From assembly GCA_007127695.1 (NCBI GenBank), contig SKYW01000062.1:1-6829 (forward strand): a DNA stretch of 6,829 bases, read 5' to 3'. Of the stretch, positions 1-6,829 are shown one piece after another. Position numbers and translations under genes: made by a program. The notes beneath the pieces are model-generated. The model was not told the DNA's origin. It saw only the letters and a list, made by a program, of their open reading frames with translations, and ran no database searches. This stretch comes from Balneolales bacterium (lineage in GTDB: Bacteria > Bacteroidota > Rhodothermia > Balneolales > Natronogracilivirgulaceae). Position 1 is the first letter of the stretch. Each line of letters opens with the position of its first letter.

Positions 1-32
1 CTTGCCGGTGTGGACTTTGACTGTGTGCTCAT
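1..32 (-). CDS. 5' fragment of a gene overlapping fabZ; possibly lpxA
   Basis: An ATG on the minus strand (bases 32-30) overlaps the fabZ TGA stop (bases 31-29) as ATGA, and the frame stays open to the window edge. Only ten codons are visible, reading MSTQSKSTPA. The overlap implies translational coupling, with ribosomes finishing fabZ re-initiating here. In many Gram-negative bacteria the gene directly after fabZ is lpxA (UDP-N-acetylglucosamine acyltransferase, first step of lipid A synthesis), and LpxA proteins often have a short polar start before their conserved hexapeptide repeats. The ten residues contain no diagnostic motif, so lpxA is inferred from gene order alone. No Shine-Dalgarno sequence precedes it, which also fits coupling. 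Confidence 0.5.
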   Translation of the reverse strand, partial: MSTQSKSTPA

Positions 33-466
33 AATTTGTCTTTGGGAACGATTGCTGCCGTTGCTTCCATTTCACAGGCCATATCCCCTTGAACAGTAGC
101 CTTGCCCTTCATTGTCAGGAAATTGCGACGCTCACTAATCAGTTCCACTTCCATGTGAAGCTGGTCGCCGGGCACGACCGGTCTGCGGAATCGCGCATTT
201 TTTATGCCTGAAAAAACGATAATCACTTCATTAGGATTTTCAATGCGGTTTTTTAGCGTCAAGATACATCCGGCCTGTGCAAGGGCCTCCACCTGGAGCA
301 CTCCTGGCATGACGGGGGACGATGGAAAGTGGCCATTGAAGAACTCCTCATTGACAGAGACGTTTTTTATGGCAACAATGTGCTTATCCCCTATCTCCAG
401 TACCCTGTCAATCAGCAGAAACGGATACCGGTGCGGAAGCAGGGACTTTATTTCATTGATGTGCAT
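29..466 (-). CDS. fabZ: 3-hydroxyacyl-[acyl-carrier-protein] dehydratase FabZ
   Basis: FabZ removes water from (3R)-hydroxyacyl-ACP to give trans-2-enoyl-ACP in the elongation cycle of cytosolic type II fatty acid synthesis. The 145-residue product has the usual length and hotdog-fold sequence. It opens with INEIKSLLPHRYPFLLIDRV (residues 3-22), carries the active-site stretch NGHFPSSPVMPGVLQVEALA (44-63) with the catalytic His46 and Glu60, and has the later FSGIKNARFRRPVVPGDQL segment (85-103). The reading frame is open a further 48 codons upstream to base 610, but that stretch is rich in Trp, Cys and His and is unlike FabZ or LpxC. I therefore start at the ATG that matches the family N-terminus. 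No clear Shine-Dalgarno sequence is present. It is not fused to LpxC, unlike the bifunctional LpxC-FabZ of many Bacteroidota. Its stop overlaps the start of the next gene. The 147-base gap from menG leaves room for its own promoter. Confidence 0.95.
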   Translation of the reverse strand: MHINEIKSLLPHRYPFLLIDRVLEIGDKHIVAIKNVSVNEEFFNGHFPSSPVMPGVLQVEALAQAGCILTLKNRIENPNEVIIVFSGIKNARFRRPVVPGDQLHMEVELISERRNFLTMKGKATVQGDMACEMEATAAIVPKDKL

Positions 467-498
467 GACATTTGATTTAGTTTGGATACAGAGTGTCA

Positions 499-527
499 AA
501 AATACACAACTTGACCCAAGGAACCAA
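499..527 (-). promoter_or_regulatory. Possible promoter of fabZ
   Basis: On the minus strand TTGGTT (bases 527-522) and TATTTT (504-499) are separated by 17 bases and end about 32 bases before the fabZ ATG. They match the sigma-70 consensus hexamers at 3 of 6 and 4 of 6 positions. The 147-base gap upstream of fabZ makes a separate promoter plausible, but the match is weak and could be chance. Confidence 0.22.
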
Positions 528-613
528 TGCTGGCGCATGGATAAGAGTTGGAAGGCGTGCAAATGGACTCGTTCCACATGGGACGGGAGAGCCGCCCAGA
601 CCTGGCACAAGAA

Positions 614-1303
614 CTACAGCACTTCTCCGATGTAAATATACGCAATACCCTGCATCAAAGGCTTGCTGTCAAATGATTTAAAGCGACCTGTCTTCTTCAT
701 CAGGGAAAGGAACCGGTCGCCCGCCGGAAAGGCAGCACTGGTTTCAGGCAGATACTGGTAAGCCTGACGATTGCCGCTGATCCATCCGCCCAGCAGAGGT
801 ATGACATATTTGCTGTGCCATTTGAAGGGATACTTCATCATACCGTGAGGCTGTCCAAACTCCAGGACTACGACTTTACCATTGGGCCTGACCACACGCG
901 CCATCTCGGAAAGAGCGGTGACGGGGTCGTCCACATTGCGAATGCCAAAAGCAATACTGCTGATGTCAAAACGGTCGTCTTCGTAGGGCAGGTCCATGGC
1001 ATCAGCTACCTCCCAGGTAATCTTCAATCCATGCTTTCTGGATTTCTCCGGGGCCGGGGCCAGCATTTCGGCACAGAAATCGGTTCCGATAACGGTGCCT
1101 GATGATCCAACGGCTTTTTTATAGGCAATGGCCAGATCCCCTGTCCCGGTGGCACAATCCAGGACACTCATACCTTCCGAAGCCCCGGTAACCCGGACGG
1201 TTTTTTTTCTCCATCTGTGGTGCACTCCAAGGGAGAGCACCGAGTTAAGCAGATCGTACCGCCCGGAGATGGAGGCGAACATCCGCCGTACTTCTTCGCT
1301 CAT
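614..1303 (-). CDS. ubiE: Demethylmenaquinone/ubiquinone C-methyltransferase (MenG/UbiE family)
   Basis: This SAM-dependent methyltransferase adds the ring methyl group that turns demethylmenaquinone into menaquinone (or the equivalent ubiquinone step), late in respiratory quinone synthesis. The 229 residues show both family signatures: GRYDLLNSVLSLGVHHRW near the N-terminus (14-31) and RVVRPNGKVVVLEFGQP (136-152). The SAM-binding glycine motif is LDCATGTGDLA (48-58), and AFGIRNVDD (118-126) and YLPETSAAFP (184-193) are further conserved blocks. The start ATG has an AAGGAA ribosome-binding site 8 bases upstream (bases 1317-1312), inside the final codons of the preceding membrane gene, so the two are probably translationally coupled. 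Sequence alone does not separate the MenG and UbiE activities; menaquinone is likelier for the FCB-like setting, which is an inference. Confidence 0.93.
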   Translation of the reverse strand: MSEEVRRMFASISGRYDLLNSVLSLGVHHRWRKKTVRVTGASEGMSVLDCATGTGDLAIAYKKAVGSSGTVIGTDFCAEMLAPAPEKSRKHGLKITWEVADAMDLPYEDDRFDISSIAFGIRNVDDPVTALSEMARVVRPNGKVVVLEFGQPHGMMKYPFKWHSKYVIPLLGGWISGNRQAYQYLPETSAAFPAGDRFLSLMKKTGRFKSFDSKPLMQGIAYIYIGEVL

Positions 1304-1307
1304 TTGA

Positions 1308-1961
1308 TTATTTCCTTTTCCTGTACTTTCGTATGACTTCCTGTTGCTTTCCGATCAGTGACAGAATCTCTTTCTCCATTGCATCCACTTCCCCTACCGG
1401 GATGTTTTCCCTGATCGCATGTTTCAGGATGATCATCTTTAATACCCTGTCATTGAGCAATAACGTTCCCTGAATCAGTTTTCCATACAACCATTCCACT
1501 GAAAATCGAAACCATCCGAACTTGAGAACACAAAAAACAATGATTCCCAGGAACACCGATGCATACTCACCGGTAATGCCCATCCAGCTCAGAACCAGCA
1601 TGGACACGATGACAACCACGATCTCTTTATCGATCACCCATAGCAGACTTGTGAGTGGAATGCTGATAACACTGCTTTTATTGATGTGCCATACCGGCAC
1701 AAATAAAAGAGTGATGAGCAGCGCAGGATATAATCCCGAGAAGTACAGGAGCAGCATGAAAAGTACGATCCCGATATTGTCGGCACTGCGGATCCAGATC
1801 TCGGATTGCTTAATCAGCTTTTCGAGGGAGTGGATTTTGAGCAGGCCCGGGGCATATTTCTCCAGTGCCTCTGATGTGATGTGAAACCAGTTGCCGGCAG
1901 AGGTAAAAATACCACGGGGTGTCTCTATGAAATGACTGTCGGGTTGACGGGATAAGCTCAT
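1308..1961 (-). CDS. Hypothetical multi-pass membrane protein, coupled to menG/ubiE
   Basis: I do not recognise this 217-residue protein. A polar N-terminal part (about 1-60) is followed by a hydrophobic core. One or two membrane segments lie at about 63-91 (IGIVLFMLLLYFSGLYPALL and onward) and further ones at about 111-129 and 132-150, with a possible short segment near 98-110. The C-terminal third (about 155-217) is charged and probably helical, ending in the basic tail RKYRKRK, which by the positive-inside rule suggests a cytosolic C-terminus. No catalytic motif or cofactor site is apparent. It lies 4 bases before menG, whose ribosome-binding site falls in its last codons (AGG AAA AGG AAA), so expression is linked to quinone methylation. 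A role in quinone metabolism or membrane organisation is only a guess from position. The ATG start has no strong Shine-Dalgarno sequence. Confidence 0.8.
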   Translation of the reverse strand: MSLSRQPDSHFIETPRGIFTSAGNWFHITSEALEKYAPGLLKIHSLEKLIKQSEIWIRSADNIGIVLFMLLLYFSGLYPALLITLLFVPVWHINKSSVISIPLTSLLWVIDKEIVVVIVSMLVLSWMGITGEYASVFLGIIVFCVLKFGWFRFSVEWLYGKLIQGTLLLNDRVLKMIILKHAIRENIPVGEVDAMEKEILSLIGKQQEVIRKYRKRK

Positions 1962-2011
1962 GGAAATAACCGATCAATTCCATCTTTTAATCAGGTAATG
2001 AATCGAACGGC

Positions 2012-2040
2012 AATTTATTGTTATCCTGAGTAAACGACAA
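2012..2040 (-). promoter_or_regulatory. Possible promoter of the membrane protein-menG operon
   Basis: On the minus strand TTGTCG (bases 2040-2035) and TAAATT (2017-2012) are separated by exactly 17 bases and lie about 50 bases before the ATG of the membrane protein. Each hexamer matches the sigma-70 consensus at 4 of 6 positions. The 171-base gap after comF supports a transcription start here. I see no hairpin with a T-run in this gap that would terminate comF. Confidence 0.3.
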
Positions 2041-2132
2041 ACCGTGATGGCCCTCTTTCTATTTCTGGCTCCGCCCGTATCCTATCATGATGCTCGCATC
2101 TGCATCTTTATCTGAAGATTCCGTTCCCGCCA

Positions 2133-2828
2133 TCAGGCCCTTGCTATGGTTGCCACGCCAATTTTCCCGCAGTATCCCCTTATGAGTGATGCCAGCTCAA
2201 ATACTGTTGCCCCGGTGGTAATAACATCATCAACGATGATCACATCCCGGTTCACAAACGCTTGCTGCTCCCTGATCGTAAAAGCGCCTGATAGGTTTTT
2301 TCTTCTGTTGGATGCATTCAATCCCGTTTGTGTCCGGGTATTTCTGATGCGCTGCACGGCGCCATGGGGTGCAATTTCTGCACCGGTCATATTGGCAATA
2401 CCGAAAGCAATCAGAAATGACTGGTTATATCCCCTTTTCCGTTCTCTTGCTGGATGCAGTGGTACCGGCAGCAATATAGTTTCATGACTGACGCGCAAAT
2501 ATCGGTTGTTTAGCAGCTCTTTCCCAAGTTTTTCTCCCAGAGTGACTCCCAGATCTGCCAAGCCGCCGTATTTGACATGGTGAAGCACATCCTGAAGAAA
2601 ACCTCCCTTGTCAAACTCCCAGAGTGTATGTTGCATGGTTATCCACTCGGGAAGAACCAGTCCTTCAGAGGACTCCCTGCCGTCTTCATTGGAGGGTTCG
2701 AAGGCATGGTCCAGACAGTATGTGCACAAATGACACCGATCGACCTGCCGATCACCGCAAACCAGGCATGATACCGGATAGAGCAGATCAAACAGGTCCT
2801 TGCCCGCGCTTAAAAGTATCTTAAACAT
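2133..2828 (-). CDS. comF: ComF family phosphoribosyltransferase-like protein
   Basis: ComF/GntX-family proteins combine a small zinc ribbon with a phosphoribosyltransferase fold. In naturally competent bacteria ComF acts in the cytosol on incoming single-stranded DNA; elsewhere its role is less clear. From the chosen start the 231 residues show a cysteine cluster at 21, 24, 32, 35 and 38 (CLVCGDRQVDRCHLCTYC), fitting a zinc site. There is a conserved LPVPLHPARERKRGYNQS block (120-137), then QTGLNASNRRKNLSGAF (167-183) and the PRPP-binding loop VIIVDDVITTGAT (196-208). The frame stays open 49 codons further upstream to base 2975, but that part crosses a tandem repeat and does not resemble the family, whereas MFKILLSAGKDLFDLLYPVS is a typical ComF start. 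It is divergent from the RodZ-like gene. No competence genes are visible nearby. Confidence 0.9.
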   Translation of the reverse strand: MFKILLSAGKDLFDLLYPVSCLVCGDRQVDRCHLCTYCLDHAFEPSNEDGRESSEGLVLPEWITMQHTLWEFDKGGFLQDVLHHVKYGGLADLGVTLGEKLGKELLNNRYLRVSHETILLPVPLHPARERKRGYNQSFLIAFGIANMTGAEIAPHGAVQRIRNTRTQTGLNASNRRKNLSGAFTIREQQAFVNRDVIIVDDVITTGATVFELASLIRGYCGKIGVATIARA

Positions 2829-2882
2829 GACTTTCAAGTAGTAATGGTTGGATGTGAGGGTGTCAGCTATAATGAGATGTCT

Positions 2883-2914
2883 GGCACGCACGATAACCGG
2901 CACGCACGATAACC
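2883..2914. repeat. 16-base tandem duplication upstream of comF
   Basis: The unit GGCACGCACGATAACC occurs twice without interruption (2883-2898 and 2899-2914), followed by a partial third copy GGCA. It lies 55-86 bases upstream of the chosen comF start, where promoter or operator sites could be. The period is not a multiple of three, which argues against the region being coding. Confidence 0.9.
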
Positions 2915-2966
2915 GGCATACTTGCCGATAATTTGCCGGCAGCAGGGCCGAATAACGTTTGGATGC

Positions 2967-3004
2967 CATCGACACCTCATCGCTGTCATCGACACCTCAT
3001 CGCT
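2967..3004. repeat. 20-base-period tandem duplication in the divergent intergenic region
   Basis: CATCGACACCTCATCGCT is present at 2967-2984 and again at 2987-3004, giving a 20-base period with an identical 18-base core. It is unrelated in sequence to the 16-base repeat about 50 bases to its left. It probably arose by replication slippage or marks a duplicated protein-binding site; the sequence cannot decide between these. Confidence 0.9.
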
Positions 3005-3083
3005 TCTGATTCCGTGTGAGTTATAGATGATGGAGCCGGACATTCCTTTCATTCAAGGCACAGATATCCGGAAAAAAACACCA

Positions 3084-3112
3084 TTTGGAAACCATACTGG
3101 AGCGTTTCCAAA
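3084..3112. promoter_or_regulatory. Perfect 9-base inverted repeat, candidate operator
   Basis: TTTGGAAAC (3084-3092) and GTTTCCAAA (3104-3112) are exact reverse complements around an 11-base spacer. The centre-to-centre spacing of the arms is 20 bases, about two helical turns, as expected for a dimeric regulator. It lies about 40 bases upstream of the TATATTTG element. An RNA hairpin is possible, but neither gene flank places it where a terminator would be expected. Confidence 0.4.
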
Positions 3113-3150
3113 AAAATTGGTTAATTAGGGGATTCAGCGTTATCATTTAC

Positions 3151-3158
3151 TATATTTG
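3151..3158 (+). promoter_or_regulatory. Possible Bacteroidota-type -7 element of the rodZ-ligA operon
   Basis: TATATTTG exactly fits the TAnnTTTG -7 consensus known from Bacteroidota promoters and lies 41 bases before the chosen ATG. The partner TTG element expected about 19 bases upstream is not present at the right distance; the nearest TTGG is about 30 bases away. An overlapping sigma-70 reading (TACTAT at 3148) has only a poor -35. The site is plausible but not established. Confidence 0.38.
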
Positions 3159-3199
3159 TGCAAATTTCATTCTGATACTCCATTTTGCAGGTACTCCCT

Positions 3200-6563
<3,364 letters not shown>

Positions 6564-6703
6564 CCGGATTTGTTATTTTACCATTTGTCCTGCATCCTGA
6601 CGGATACCAATGAGATGGGCGTCCAATGGCACCATTCCCCATTCGGATCCCGAATTCGGATGTTCCGGGAGATTCTGGAATCCTAGCAGTAATGAACAGA
6701 TGA

Positions 6704-6788
6704 AATGACCATGACCGTAGCCCGGTCACACATGAGCATGATTAAAAGTGTCATGGTCATTCTATGTGACCTTAGAACCGAAGGTCAC
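6704..6788. repeat. Cluster of nested inverted repeats built on GGTCA/TGACC
   Basis: Three perfect inverted repeats crowd into 85 bases. AATGACCATGAC (6704-6715) pairs with GTCATGGTCATT (6750-6761); GGTCACA (6724-6730) pairs with TGTGACC (6765-6771); and GTGACCTT (6766-6773) pairs with AAGGTCAC (6781-6788) around a 7-base loop. The pentamer TGACC or its complement GGTCA occurs six times. The second and third pairings share bases, so they exclude each other. No T-run follows on the plus strand, so it is not an ordinary intrinsic terminator of ligA. It could be an intergenic palindromic repeat, a mobile-element end or a multi-site operator. Confidence 0.75.
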
Positions 6789-6829
6789 GAAGTGCCCAAT
6801 GAAACGCGTAAGCGAAATCCAAAGTTTTA

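Larger units (their letters stand above)
2829..3199. other. Divergent intergenic region between comF and the rodZ-like gene
   Basis: These 371 bases separate two divergently transcribed genes. They contain two different short tandem duplications, a 9-base inverted repeat, A-tracts on both sides of that inverted repeat and a promoter-like element for the plus-strand operon. A 61-codon minus-strand frame (3052-2867) crosses the repeats but has no recognisable features, and I do not call it a gene. I see no RNA gene or riboswitch. Confidence 0.7.

Noticed and set aside
467..610. In-frame 48-codon N-terminal extension of FabZ
   Set aside because: It is rich in Trp, Cys and His, has no likeness to FabZ or LpxC, and the canonical FabZ N-terminus begins at the ATG at 466.
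2089..2102. Small GATGC/GCATC hairpin downstream of comF as a terminator
   Set aside because: The stem is five bases with a two-base loop and no T-run follows in the minus-strand direction.
2829..2975. In-frame 49-codon N-terminal extension of ComF
   Set aside because: It crosses a 16-base tandem repeat whose period is not a multiple of three and lacks family similarity; the ATG at 2828 gives a normal ComF start.
2867..3052. Minus-strand 61-codon frame in the comF-rodZ intergenic region
   Set aside because: It overlaps both tandem repeats and the putative comF promoter region and has no recognisable domain, membrane segment or ribosome-binding site.
6641..6661. Palindrome CCGAATTCGG with flanking ATTCGGAT direct repeats as a ligA terminator
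   Set aside because: The palindrome is short with no loop, no T-run follows, and it is nearly 90 bases beyond the ligA stop.

Overview
The window is chromosomal housekeeping DNA from a Gram-negative bacterium that makes menaquinone or a related quinone. The proteins (a free-standing FabZ, a MenG/UbiE-type methyltransferase, a ComF-type phosphoribosyltransferase, a RodZ-like protein and NAD-dependent ligase LigA), the mostly weak or absent Shine-Dalgarno sequences and a TATATTTG promoter element fit the Bacteroidota/Balneolota/Rhodothermota (FCB) group. That placement is an inference from style, not proven by a marker gene.

Left block, minus strand, read right to left: comF (start 2828, stop 2133); a 171-base gap; an unrecognised 217-residue membrane protein (1961 to 1308); a 4-base gap; menG/ubiE (1303 to 614); a 147-base gap; fabZ (466 to 29); and, overlapping the fabZ stop by an ATGA, the first ten codons of another gene that leaves the window at base 1. 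By the common fabZ-lpxA order this is probably lpxA, but only ten codons are visible. The membrane gene and menG look translationally coupled: the menG ribosome-binding site lies in the last codons of the membrane gene.

A 371-base divergent region (2829-3199) separates comF from the plus-strand genes. It carries two different short tandem duplications (16-base and 20-base periods), a perfect 9-base inverted repeat and a promoter-like element for the plus-strand operon.

Right block, plus strand: a RodZ-like cytoskeletal membrane protein (3200-4552) followed after 16 bases by ligA (4569-6563), very likely one transcript. The last 266 bases hold no recognised gene, but contain a dense cluster of inverted repeats built on the pentamer GGTCA/TGACC (6704-6788), the least explained structure in the window.

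Together the genes touch membrane lipid and envelope synthesis (FabZ, possible LpxA), respiratory quinone synthesis (MenG), cell shape (RodZ), DNA uptake or a related process (ComF) and DNA replication and repair (LigA). I see no defence system, phage, CRISPR array, tRNA or rRNA, and no clear evidence of an undescribed system. The best leads are the GGTCA repeat cluster and the membrane protein coupled to menG.
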